Assembly: GCA_049487715.1 (NCBI GenBank)
Contig: CP150555.1
Span: forward strand, 744,001 to 808,000
Origin: Pycnococcus provasolii
Taxonomy: Eukaryota > Chlorophyta > Pseudoscourfieldiophyceae > Pseudoscourfieldiales
Direction of reading: 5' to 3'
DNA: 64,000 nucleotides
A program made the translations under genes and the position numbers. The first letter of the stretch is position 1. Each line of letters opens with the position of its first letter. The notes under the pieces were generated by a model. The model was not told the origin of the DNA, did no database searches, and saw only the letters and a program-made list of their open reading frames with translations. Below, one piece after another: positions 40,701 to 51,410 of this stretch.

Positions 40701-43700
40701 GCACACATACGTCAGAATGTAAGGTTCATTCACCGCAGTAGGCGGATCTCCGTTTTCTCGGCGGATCTTCGTTTCGATCTTCGACACACCTGCAGTCGGT
40801 AGTAGGTAGACATTGAATCCGTCACGATCCGCGTCTTCGCAACGAACCCCAGGTTCTTGAAACTCACCCAGCCACTGATCCAGATAAACATCTGGGTTCC
40901 CGCCGGTGGATCCGTCCTCAAGCGTGAGAATTGGCGCCGTCTCATCTGGAGGCAAAGTTGTGGTCGTAGTTGTCGGCACGACAGCAATACCCGCAAAATC
41001 TTCTCCCGCTTCTTCTTCAGGCTCTTCGAGCACTTCGTCTGAAATTTCCGTGACCATGGTCAAAACTGGTCCAGGCGGGGATGTTGTGCTTGTGGTTGCT
41101 GTGGTTGTCGTCGTGGTCGTCGATGTGGTGGTAGTCAGTATGGTGGTTGATGTTGTTGTTGCTCCAATGGTGGTGATTGTTGTTGAACTTGTTGTATATG
41201 GCGCAGTAGTGCTTGTTGTGGTAGTCGTAGTGGTGGTGGTGGTGGTAGTGGTAGTTGTAGTGCTGGCGGCGGCGGTGGTGGAAGTGGTGGGAGGTGGGGC
41301 TGGCATTGTTGTGGTAGTCGGCATTGTTGTGGTAGTCGTAGTGGTGGTGGTGGTAGTGGTGGTGGTAGTAGTGGTGGTGGTAGTGGTGGTAGTGGTTGTC
41401 GTCGTCGACGTCGTTGTGGTGTTGGGGATAGTGGTGGCGATGGTGGTGGTGGTGGTGGTGGGAAAAGCCAGCTGTATGCCGAAGATCGAGAAAGATGTCA
41501 CGTTTGCTGCGAGTAAACACGTCGTCCCATCACACGTGTACTGAAGCACTGGAACGTCAGTCCACGTAGTAGCTTCAGCAGACGCAAGTTTCTTTAATGC
41601 TGGGACTAGGCCTGCTCCGAGAATTTCAAACGGAAGGAGAACGAGTACACTTTGCCTGAATACGGTACCATGGGGTTCCAAGGAGACAAGTGGTCCCGCA
41701 AAGCTTGCGCCAAAATTTTGTAACGCAGGGCCAGGAAGTTGCTGCTGTGTAACCTCAGTGGCACCAATTGTTACGCCCGAGGCAGGCGCAGCTCCAGCCG
41801 GAATAGCGACACTGACGAGATCCATCTTTTGCATCGGTCTCTGCGCAAGTGCGTACTCCAGCGCAGCCAAGGTATGATTCCTGTCTGCAGCTTTCTCAGG
41901 ATTCAGATTTGGATTTGAAATACGGCCAATGCTCGACGTCGCATTTGCAGAAATCTTGGCATATATGACATTTGTAGATGCTTGATTTGCTGCCATTGCG
42001 ATGGAACAATATGCGTCACCTTGGTGCCACAATCGCTGTCCCATCCTTGCGTATGCGATATCGAGCCGACGGCGAACTGGGGACGGCGGAAGAACTGGCG
42101 GTAGAAAAATCGGCGGCGGTTGTTGATACCTGTCCGAGATCATCCGTCGCCCGACGGGGAGTGGATTGCCCGATGGTGCCTCGCAGATAAAATAAAAACT
42201 TGCGCTGCATGGCTTATCGACCAGCTTGGTGCCATAATTAGTCTTGGTTTCGAGCACAACACAGTCTTCTGTGGAGCTAGCAGACCCTCCGTCGTTCGGT
42301 TCGCCAGTATGCCAATAAGTGGCAACTGTGTTGAGTGCACTGGCCATTGCAAGATTCTGCGTGTCCAAGAAAGTTCCCTCGGTAGCAGCATCCGTCAATC
42401 CTATCCATGCATGAATGATTGGTTGCCCTGATGATGTTTGCCCTTGGCTTTCCAGCAAACTGGCAAGCGTATTAAATTCTGTCGCATCGCCGATTGAAGC
42501 AAGATATCCTCCTGAATACGTACTTGCGCAATACACTTGAGCATCTGCGAAGTTCTTATTAGTGCTCACGAAATGGTGCGTTGTTGTTGTTGCTATCGGC
42601 GGCGGCGGCGGTGGTGGTGACGGTGCGCATACCACGCTTCCCGTATCAACCATCATCCCCCTGGCGCTGTCCCAGCTGATCGTAACGATCGGGTACGTCC
42701 TATTATCCGCATACTTCCAATCGATTGCAGTCACCGCCGAGCCGAGGTGTCTCTTTGTGGTAGTCAGCAGATTGGCCAGCAGCGTCGTGTCACTGTCATT
42801 CACCTCTAAGGCTGATACTATTTGGCCACATTTCCCGCAGTCGCTGCATCCGAGATAAAACTGAAACGTCGTCAGTTTCGTCGCCAATATCCTGCGTGTC
42901 GTCGGATTAGCCGACAGGTGTCGCAAACCAAGAGAAGGAAGTTGAACAGAACTAGACGTGATGCTGGTCATGGAGAGATACGACGCATTGAGATTCGCGT
43001 TAGGATTGCCTCTCGCCACGAGGTCACTCTGCATGCCCTCTAAGGCTTTTACGAAATCGTCTGTGGCGTTCTTGAAGTCCGCGGACCCCCTCGTCAGGTT
43101 TTTGCTCGACGTATCGAGACCTGTCACGACAAACTCCGCCTTGTAGCCCTTGCCAAACGATCGAACGAGCGGCGGTGGCGGCGGCGGTGGTGGCGGCGGC
43201 GGAGGTGGCGGTGGTGACGGTGCGCATACCACGCTTCCCGTATCAACCATCATCCCCCTGGTGCTGTCCCAGCTGATCGTAACGATCGGGTACGTCCTAT
43301 TATCCGCATACTTCCAATCGATTGCAGTCACCGCCGAGCCGAGGTGTCTCTTTGTGGTAGTCAGCAGACTGGCCAGCAGCGTCGTGTCACTGTCATTCAC
43401 CTCTAAGGCTGATACTATTTGGCCACATTTCCCGCAGTCGCTGCATCCGAGATAAAACTGAAACGTCGTCACACGTGTCGTCGCCGACAGGTGTCGCAAA
43501 CCAAGAGGAAGTTGGACAGAACTAGACGTGATGCTGGTCATGGAGAGATACGACGCATTGAGATTCGCGTTAGGATTGCCTCTCGCCACGAGGTCACTCT
43601 GAATGCCCTCAAAGGCTTTTACGAAATCGTCTGTGGTGTTCTTGAAGTCCGCGGACCCCCTCGTCAGGTTTTTGCTCGACGTATCGAGACCTGTCACGAC

Positions 43701-43738
43701 AAACTCCGCCTTGTAGCCCTTGCCAAACGATCGAACGA

Positions 43739-43770
<32 letters not shown>

Positions 43771-46754
43771 GGCGGCGGAGGTGGTGACGGTGCGCATACC
43801 ACGCTTCCCGTATCAACCATCATCCCCCTGGTGCTGTCCCAGCTGATCGTAACGATCGGGTACGTCCTATTATCCGCATACTTCCAATCGATTGCAGTCA
43901 CCGCCGAGCCGAGGTGTCTCTTTGTGGTAGTCAGCAGATTGGCCTGCAGCGTCGTGTCACTGTCATTCACCTCTAAGGCTGATACTATATGGCCACATTT
44001 CCCGCAGTCGCTGCATCCGAGATAAAACTGAAACGTCGTCACGCGTGTCGTCGCCGACAGGTGTCGCAAACCAAGAGAAGGAAGTTGGACAGAACTAGAC
44101 GTGATGCTGGTCATGGAGAGATACGACGCATTGAGATTCGCGTTAGGATTGCCTCTCGCCACGAGGTCACTCTGCATGCCCTCTAAGGCTTTTACGAAAT
44201 CGTCTGTGGCGTTCCTGAAGTCCGCGGACCCCCTCGTCAGGTTTTTGCTCGACGTATCGAGACCTGTCACGACAAACTCCGCCTTGTAGCCCTTGCCAAA
44301 CGATCGAACGAGCGGCGGCGGCGGCGGCGATGGTAGCGGCGGCGGAGGTGGCGGTGGTGACGGTGCGCATACCACGCTTCCCGTATCAACCATCATCCCC
44401 CTGGTGCTGTCCCAGCTGATCGTAACGATCGGGTACGTCCTATTATCCGCATACTTCCAATCGATTGCAGTCACCGCCGAGCCGAGGTGTCTCTTTGTGG
44501 TAGTCAGCAGATTGGCCTGCAGCGTCGTGTCACTGTCATTCACCTCTAAGGCTGATACTATATGGCCACATTTCCCGCAGTCGCTGCATCCGAGATAAAA
44601 CTGAAACGTCGTCACGCGTGTCGTCGCCGACAGGTGTCGCAAACCAAGAGAAGGAAGTTGGACAGAACTAGACGCGATGCTGATCATGGAGAGATGCGAC
44701 GCATTGAGATTCGCGTTAGGATTGCCTCTCGCCACGAGGTCACTCTGCATGCCCTCTAAGGCTTTTACGAAATCGTCTGTGGCGTTCCTGAAGTCCGCGG
44801 ACCCCCTCGTCAGGTTTTTGCTCGACGTATCGAGACCTGTCACGACAAACTCCGCCTTGTAGCCCTTGCCAAACGATCGAACGAGCGGCGGCGGTGGTGG
44901 CGGCGGCGGAGGTGGCGGTGGTGACGGTGCGCATACCACGCTTCCTGTATCAACCATCATCCCCCTGGTGCTGTCCCAGCTGATCGTAACGATCGGGTAC
45001 GTCCTATTATCCGCATACTTCCAATCGATTGCAGTCACCGCCGAGCCGAGGTGTCTCTTTGTGGTAGTCAGCAGATTGGCCTGCAGCGTCGTGTCACTGT
45101 CATTCACCTCTAAGGCTGATACTATATGGCCACATTTCCCGCAGTCGCTGCATCCGAGATAAAACTGAAACGTCGTCACGCGTGTCGTCGCCGACAGGTG
45201 TCGCAAACCAAGAGAAGGAAGTTGAACAGAACTAGACGCGATGTTGATCATGGAGAGATGCGACGCATTGAGATTCGCGTTAGGATTGCCTCTCGCCACG
45301 AGGTCACTCTGCATGCCCTCTAAGGCTTTTACGAAATCGTCTGTGGCGTTCTTGAAGTCCGCGGACCCCCTCGTCAGGTTTTTGCTCGACGTATCGAGAC
45401 CTGTCACGACAAACTCCGCCTTGTAGCCCAAGCCAAACGATCGAACGAGCGGCGGAGGTGGCGGCGGCGGCGCAGGGGGAAGAGGAGGGTACGTGAAGCC
45501 GATGCCGTCTGGGGCTGCGCAGTACGTCTCCGTCGCCTTGATACAAGCAAACGTCGCGCCCGCGCCCGTCGTGCAGACATCACAGGGGCATGCGACGGTG
45601 GAAACACCGGATGACGGGCACGCGAAAAGGCACGATGCGGTAGCCGGGGCGAGTGGGATGTACCGAAGCGGTTGCCCTGCTGTTGCGTTGGTTGCGTTGG
45701 TTGTGCTGGTCATGCTTGTTGGATTGAGGTCGCGTCGCAGCGCATAACGCAGAACGTCTCGGGCGTCGGAATAGACGCGGCGCGTCACTCCTGCGGAGCG
45801 CGCGTTCAACGACCCTAAGCGAGGGGTGGGGCAAAACCCCCATTCCAACTTTCCACTCGCCGCGACGACGCGCGTTGGCACGCCGAGCAGACCGCCGTGG
45901 GCGGCGTCGAGCGCCTTGCCCGGGCCCGCCTCGGCGAGCGCCTTGGCGTCGACGACGAAGCCGGACGTGCGCCCGCTCGGGTCGGCTTCCAGGCTCAGGT
46001 ACCAGTCGCCCGGGCTCACCTTCGCCTTACGCACAACCGCGCGCCCGTCGTCGACGAAGCCCTCGCCGTCGTCGCCGTAGTAGCAAAGGTCTTGCAGCCC
46101 TGAACGTCTGCGTACGTCGTCACGGCGGCATAAGTTCCACTTTGCGACTGACGCGAGCTGTGGGCCCGAGAGCAGCGGGTGATTGAAGTCGCTGGCGACG
46201 CGGACAACGGCGTCAACGGTATCTTTCGCCACGCCGCAGTCCGCCTTGCATCCAAACGAGCCATACGCCGGAAACTCATACGGCTCTTCGCAGATGCCGT
46301 CCCCACAGACCGGCTCCTTCCAGTACCGCTTGATGACAGCGTCTCGCGTGAATGTGACGATAGCATCGCGTGATATGGTGGTTTCGTCGGGCACGTTGAG
46401 GAGTAGCAGGTTTTCGGCAGCCACGGTAGCTTTCCTCGCGTTATCGATCCTCGTTTGCACGAAGAGCAAGCCGAAGTACAACCCCGCTAAGATAATCCAC
46501 GCGATCAACCTGTTGGCCCCTCTCCACACTGCGATGAGCTCTCGGAACTGCATGCGCGCCTCGTTGTGCAAGGCCGCTTCATCCTCCGTTTGCTTCTCCT
46601 CGTACGCGTCAATGTCATACTTTGCTTCACCAGCTACGTCTCTGACGCCAACTTGCTCTGACGTAAGCGAAGTCATGTTCGCGCGAGGGACATGTGCCCC
46701 ATGTTTTGCGTGACCCTTTTTGTGATTCCGACGAGCCACACGGCGAAACGGCAT
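34422..46754 (-). CDS. Giant polycystin-family cation channel with C-type lectin and repeat-rich ectodomain
   Basis: 4110 codons in one exon. Order by residue: TM1 ~78-98 (LIAWIILAGLYFGLLFVQTR); CGDGICEEPYEFPAYGSFGC (~150); five ~190-residue repeats ~430-1385, each after a polyproline run (YKAEFVVTGLDTSSKNLTRG ... DWKYADNRTYPIVTISWDS); C-type lectin domain ~1390-1525 (WIGLTD, WHTGEPNDGG, CSASFYFICE); Thr-rich mucin-like tract ~1763-1900; about five HYR/Ig-like modules ~1930-2690 ending in C-rich tails; second Pro/Thr tract ~2946-3013; polycystin (TOP) domain ~3045-3280; TM2-TM6 ~3283-3585 (ALFALEILIAVIALSMTITT; VVLAFVFIFYPVVTIFTIFQ); cytosolic tail ~520 residues. The ectodomain is thus a huge insertion between TM1 and the TOP domain. 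Polycystins conduct cations in cilia and membranes; a surface sensor or adhesion role is inferred. ATG 46676 (MTSLTSEQ) is an alternative start. Confidence 0.88.
41060..41465 (-). repeat. Thr-codon low-complexity tract in the polycystin gene
   Basis: GTGGT/GTTGT-rich plus strand encodes long Thr runs (TTTTTTTTTT) with occasional Ser, Ala and Pro, mucin-like and probably O-glycosylated. Long valine ORFs on the plus strand are shadows. Confidence 0.85.
42590..45470 (-). repeat. Five tandem ~573-bp coding repeats in the polycystin gene
   Basis: The word CAAACGATCGAACGAGCGGC starts at about 43154, 43727, 44300, 44873 and 45435 (spacing 573, 573, 573, 562). Copies are nearly identical over most of their length. 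The differences are few: a lost codon (SVQLPLG instead of SVQLPSLG) in the fourth copy along the protein and a short insertion in the fifth. The unit encodes a cysteine-containing domain (YLGCSDCGKCG) plus a polyproline spacer. Confidence 0.93.
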
Positions 46755-46982
46755 GGTTGAAGCACTTCTTCGAGGTTCGTAGTACGCACTCGGCGAAAGT
46801 CAGTCAGGTTGTCGAGGACAGAGCAGCACAGAGGAACGCACGCCGCGCGTTGTCTGTTTTTTTTTTGAAGTGCAAGCTGCTTCAGGCTGAAGCGCTCGTT
46901 CGTGATCCCGCCGGCGAGCTCGCGTTCCTTAGAGGCACTTAAAAAAAAAAAAAAAAAGGCAAGCGCGCTGCGCGCCAACCAA

Positions 46983-47042
<60 letters not shown>

Positions 47043-48489
47043 CTCACGAGTAAAAAAATAATGTGTGCTGCCAGGCCCGGCCACCGCTGAGCCTAACCAA
47101 CCCTGTCCAAACCTGTCACCTGTGACTGTATCTACCAACTACCACTAAGGCTTAGATACAACACGATACGATACGGTCAGTCTTCGAAGACACACTTGGC
47201 GCAGCGCAGCACAGCACAGCAGCTGCTCCGGAGCACAGATTCCGCCAGTGACTTGCACCCGGACTGGCGCAGTTGCACTGGGACGGGGATGGCGACGTGT
47301 AGAAAAAAACTACCCGAACCCAACGAACTCGACACACTCGATGGTACCATCAGTAGGCTGGAAGCCATCATCAATAAGAAAAAACTATATTTTTATATGT
47401 ATATTTTTTTTTTCAAGGTTTTTTTTTGTTTTTTTTTTTTTGTTTTTTTTTGGTATTTTTTCAAGGTTTTGGTTTTGGTTTGGTTTGGTTTGGTTTGGTT
47501 TGATTTGTCCTCGTGTCGCGCATTTGTGTGTAGGTTTTGTGTGTTGTCTGTTGTGCACTCGGCCACTTGGCCACCCTCCAATTGGCAGTTGCCACCCGCC
47601 GACTGGCGGCGTACTGTAAAGTTTACCTTGCCCTCCCTTTTCTTATTATTTTGAGACTCGACTCGCCTGCATATTATTTTTTGTCAGGTTCTTTGAGATC
47701 GGCCCGGTTGGCTCCGTTTTTTTTTTCCTTTTTCCCTGTTCGCATCGCGAGGCATCTGCCGATTTCGGTGGTTCATCTTCCTCCTCTACAGTACACCGCG
47801 GGGGGTAAAGTTACCCTGTATCGATCTCGTTCTGGGATCTTCGGAGATTGCTCGCAGGACGACGCACAGGTAAAGGTTTACGATAGTTCATGTGTCTCAG
47901 AAAGACTTTCGAACGCCTGCTGTGCCGTCACGTGCTGTTCAAGAGACCGGTTCGGGAGTCGGGACGCTTTTCCCCTAAACCGTATATTCTCCGGACGCCT
48001 AAGTAGTAAGGTGAGATCGGGTGGCCACTCGCCAAGACTACTCCAGGAAACTCAACAAGGGTGGGGGTGGGGGTTAGGGTGAGTGGGCAACCAGGTCGGG
48101 TCCCCCCCACCAACTCGCTCGCTGGACCCGCCCGCGATCCTCCAATAATATCCCCTAGATAGTGCTACTGTAGGACCGACCGTACATATGTCGCCCATAA
48201 TGTGATCTGACCAGCGCCAGTACCTAGGGTTGTAACGGCCCAAACACGTACCACGGCAGTACTACTTACAGCACAACCACGCTCTGCCTAACCTCACTAT
48301 TTACCGGGTCCTCTTTAGTCTACAGGAGAAAGGGAGCCCCCCCAGGGTTTTCCCCAGGGGCAGGGAAGCCTCCGAAACCAAGTCTGCAAGTCTGCAAGTC
48401 CCAAGACCAAGAGACCTGTGTGTGCCTAACCCTAGGGTAACCCTAACCAGCCGTCTCTCTTGCCAAATAGAAAGCCAATGGCGGCTTAA
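46755..48489. other. Divergent intergenic region between two channel genes, simple repeats
   Basis: Contains A-run 46941-46957, (CA)n 46984-47040, T-rich tract 47402-47460 and (TTTGG)n 47470-47500. It also holds TTAGGG-like words (48071-48078, 48426-48448), GC-rich stretches 48060-48120 and 48335-48365, and AGTACTACT near 48259. No ORF carries a recognisable domain. Confidence 0.55.
46984..47040. repeat. (CA)n microsatellite
   Basis: About 28 uninterrupted CA dinucleotides. Confidence 0.97.
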
Positions 48490-48633
48490 TTAAAAAAAAA
48501 AGCGAGAGTCCGTCGGCGACATGCTCACATCAATCTAAGCGGGGATGATGCGGACGACAGTCGCCCGTCGTCCGCCACCGAGTCTCAGCACGGCGAATCG
48601 GGCTCCTTGTCTCGCAACTTTGTGCTAGGGCGC

Positions 48634-51159
48634 ATGATCGAGGTGATCAACTACAGCTCTCTAATTGAGGAGGCTGAGACCGTACGATGCAAGTGCATCG
48701 CCGATTGGGAGGCAACGGCGAAGCACTATCGCGCGCTGAAGCGCTTTGGCCTTGGGCAGAGTCTCAAGGGGATCGTCAAAGGCATCGCTGTCCAAGGAGA
48801 CCGCGAGGAGGAGGAGGCTGACGCACTTCGGGACTTGGAACGTCTCAACGAGCTGCGATCGGAGGCGCTGAAGCGCCTTTTCCTCACCGTGGAGCTTGAT
48901 CAGCGTGACATGAATACCGTGCAGAAGGGACGAGACCAGTGCGATGCACCGTTCTGCATGAAGTGCAAGCGCGTGGGGCGCTACTGCTTCGGGCACGCGT
49001 ACATACACACTCCTGAGCTGGAGCATTTCTACACCGAGAACACGTGCTCAGTCGAGGTGATTGTGAACAACCGGATCGAGAAGGTGAACTTCGAGCTTAC
49101 GGAGGAATGCCGACACCGGAACCAGGACAAGGCTTGGCAGGCGCGAGCGTTGCAGACGATCTACGACGTACCTCGTCCCAATCCCAAGGAGAAGATTGAG
49201 GCGATGATCGACCGCATGGTGCTGCTGCTGTACACAATGAGGCGTGAGTCTCAGCTGGCGAACTTGCTGCAGTCGGACGACATTTCCGCGAGAATTGGCT
49301 TGCTGGGCATCGTGGCATTTTTTGCCGACGAGGAGAGGTACCAGAACATGCTCGTCGCGCCGTTCTTCGTCAGCCTTGTGGGAATGCTGGTTCTCGTCAT
49401 GACGTACGGCGAGTCGCACGCAGAGTGGGAACAGAACTTTGCGAGCGTCGTCGTGGTGAGATTGCTGTCGTGGGTGCAGATGGTTCTGTGCACGATGTGC
49501 TTTTGCCTTTTCCTTGTGAAAGAGAGCACGATTATCAGCTTTGAGGCACGTCAGCGTGCGGTTGACAACAGCATTCAGATTTTGCAAGGCGACACGCTGC
49601 TGCTTGGCGGTAAAAAATTGGGTGCTGACGACGACGTCGACGCGGACGGAAGTGGAGGAGACGATACTGCGGTGGAAAGAAGCGGCGGTGGTGGCAGCGT
49701 GAAAATGCAATCCGGTGATGGAGCTGTGCCTTCGTCGACAACCTTTCAGAACTGGGTGCCCGTGTTCCGCAACCACCGCGTTTGGTTTCACATGCTCTTC
49801 GTCGGCGCAGCCTTTGCCGCCGGGCTGGGCAGTCCCTTCTTCCTGAGCATTCACCTCCTTGACTTTCTGTTGCATTCGAGCGCCGGCCAGGAGGTTCTTC
49901 AGTCGGCTCGTGTGGGCGGCCCTATGCTGGCGAGAACCTTTTTGGTTGGCATCTTGGTGATTGTGCTCTACAGCGTTGTGAGCTTCGTCGCCTTCCGCGA
50001 CTATCTTCCCAGGGACGACGTGAGCCTGTTGACGGACGTTTGCACCGAAGGAGGTTGTCTGAGCGGCGAGGAGAACCCGTACAAGGATCGTAGGCTAAGG
50101 CACTGCAGCACACTCTACGAATGCGTGGGCATACATCTCGTGCAGGGCCTGATGGGTTCCATCGGCGACGTGTTCGGAGATCCGGTGAACGAGTGGTTCC
50201 CCTTCAAGCAGGTTCCGCGCGGTGTTGGCGACGAGACGACGTTTCAGGTGCGAACGGTTTACATCATGAGCTTTTTGATCCTGTGGGTCTTCTTGCTGTC
50301 GAACATCATGACGGCTCAGATTGTTGAGGCGTTCGTGCAGATTCGCAGCCAGAAGGTGGAAGCGCAGCGTGATCTCGAGGAGCGCTGCTTCATTTGCTCC
50401 TTGGACCGCTTCACGTTCGAGAGCCGGCGAAGCACGGGTGCAAGCGGTTTTCAGCACCACCTCGAGCACGAGCACAATCCGCTGTACTACCTTTACTACA
50501 TGGACTACCTGCTCACGAAGGACGAGACGCTGTACACGGGAATCGAGACGTACATCGCCCGATCTCTCTTTGGGAAGAGGGGTAAGCGATGCGACTGGAT
50601 TCCGATCAACCGTGCTCTGCAGCTTGAGGAGGATCGCGCGGAGACGGCACGGAAGGAGCAGGCGAACCAGCCGGTGATGAAGGTGATGGCGATGACGAAG
50701 CTTCTCGAAAGCAACTTGCGTGCGATGAGCAATCTTCTGGAGACGAGATTATCGAACATGGAGAAATTTCTTGGTGTTCATGAAGACATGGGTGGTGTTG
50801 GCAGCGGCGGAGGCGTCCAGGCGGGTGTGCAAGGTGTCACATCGGCAGCGGCAGCTGGTGGTGGTGATGGCCGTGGCGCTGAAGATGCTGAATCGGTGAC
50901 AACCATGTACTCGGAAGACGTGTCTGACAACGATCCACTACGTCCCATATCGAGGAGTTTGCTTCTGTCAGTAGAACCCGAAGAACCTACGAATGAAGGT
51001 GGCGATGTGGGTGAACGTGGTGGTGAGCAAGATGATGCCAACAGTGAGGATAATGGTGACGCTATGATCTTGCCTGAGGGTGAGGGTGAGGGTGAGGGTG
51101 GTGCAGATGACGATGTACTGCCTCCCGTACACACTCCCACGCCACAGCCCACCGCTTGA
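48634..51159 (+). CDS. IP3-receptor/ryanodine-receptor-like channel, C-terminal channel portion
   Basis: The first ATG is 48634 (MIEVINYSS), but the frame is open back to 48490 (NLSGDDADDSRPSS), so an upstream exon may exist. About 841 residues from ATG. Membrane segments: ~225-270 (LVAPFFVSLVGMLVLVMTYG), ~280-305, ~385-415 and ~430-455; a pore loop with GLMGSIGDVFGDP (compare GGGVGD in IP3R); and a last helix (VYIMSFLILWVFLLSNIMTA). It is followed by the diagnostic IP3R/RyR C-terminal module: EERCFICSLDRFTFES, FQHHLEHEHNPLYYLYY, DETLYTGIETYIA, WIPINRAL. The CxxC and His residues match the zinc site of that module. A coiled coil (LLESNLRAMSNLLETRLSNM) and an acidic tail end the protein. Full IP3 receptors are ~2700 residues; the ligand-binding part is absent here. 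It would release Ca2+ from stores; gating ligand unknown. Divergent from the polycystin gene. Confidence 0.8.
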   Translation: MIEVINYSSLIEEAETVRCKCIADWEATAKHYRALKRFGLGQSLKGIVKGIAVQGDREEEEADALRDLERLNELRSEALKRLFLTVELDQRDMNTVQKGRDQCDAPFCMKCKRVGRYCFGHAYIHTPELEHFYTENTCSVEVIVNNRIEKVNFELTEECRHRNQDKAWQARALQTIYDVPRPNPKEKIEAMIDRMVLLLYTMRRESQLANLLQSDDISARIGLLGIVAFFADEERYQNMLVAPFFVSLVGMLVLVMTYGESHAEWEQNFASVVVVRLLSWVQMVLCTMCFCLFLVKESTIISFEARQRAVDNSIQILQGDTLLLGGKKLGADDDVDADGSGGDDTAVERSGGGGSVKMQSGDGAVPSSTTFQNWVPVFRNHRVWFHMLFVGAAFAAGLGSPFFLSIHLLDFLLHSSAGQEVLQSARVGGPMLARTFLVGILVIVLYSVVSFVAFRDYLPRDDVSLLTDVCTEGGCLSGEENPYKDRRLRHCSTLYECVGIHLVQGLMGSIGDVFGDPVNEWFPFKQVPRGVGDETTFQVRTVYIMSFLILWVFLLSNIMTAQIVEAFVQIRSQKVEAQRDLEERCFICSLDRFTFESRRSTGASGFQHHLEHEHNPLYYLYYMDYLLTKDETLYTGIETYIARSLFGKRGKRCDWIPINRALQLEEDRAETARKEQANQPVMKVMAMTKLLESNLRAMSNLLETRLSNMEKFLGVHEDMGGVGSGGGVQAGVQGVTSAAAAGGGDGRGAEDAESVTTMYSEDVSDNDPLRPISRSLLLSVEPEEPTNEGGDVGERGGEQDDANSEDNGDAMILPEGEGEGEGGADDDVLPPVHTPTPQPTA

Positions 51160-51303
51160 CGACAGGCACCACCAACCAGTTCACAGTCAAGCGGAACACA
51201 CACCTGTTTCAGGTGTTGTAACTTTTTGGTAATATATGTCCCTACTATGTTATGTTAAGGTATGTTATGTTTTTTTTTGTTGTGTGTACTCGTGTTCGAA
51301 CCG

Positions 51304-51317
51304 ACCGTTGGACAAAG
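51304..51317 (-). repeat. 3'-gap repeat family, short copy d
   Basis: GCTTTGTCCAACGG on the minus strand, the core shared with copies b and c, in the convergent gap between the IP3R-like gene and RPL5. Only the core is conserved. Confidence 0.4.
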
Positions 51318-51410
51318 CACGAGCGATGAACGCAGCAGAATGACGATAAACCTGGGTTACAAGGTCATATGAAAGTGTCATAAGTGTCCCGCCAAAACAA
51401 CACAACAAGT

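Noticed and set aside
41017-41520. His/Asn-rich minus ORF
   Set aside because: Alternative frame of the low-complexity Thr tract; no independent support.
40906-41544. Valine-run ORF on + strand
   Set aside because: Antisense shadow of the Thr-rich tract in the polycystin gene.
46984-47040. Coding reading of the (CA)n tract (THTH or VCVC)
   Set aside because: Pure dinucleotide microsatellite between divergent genes.
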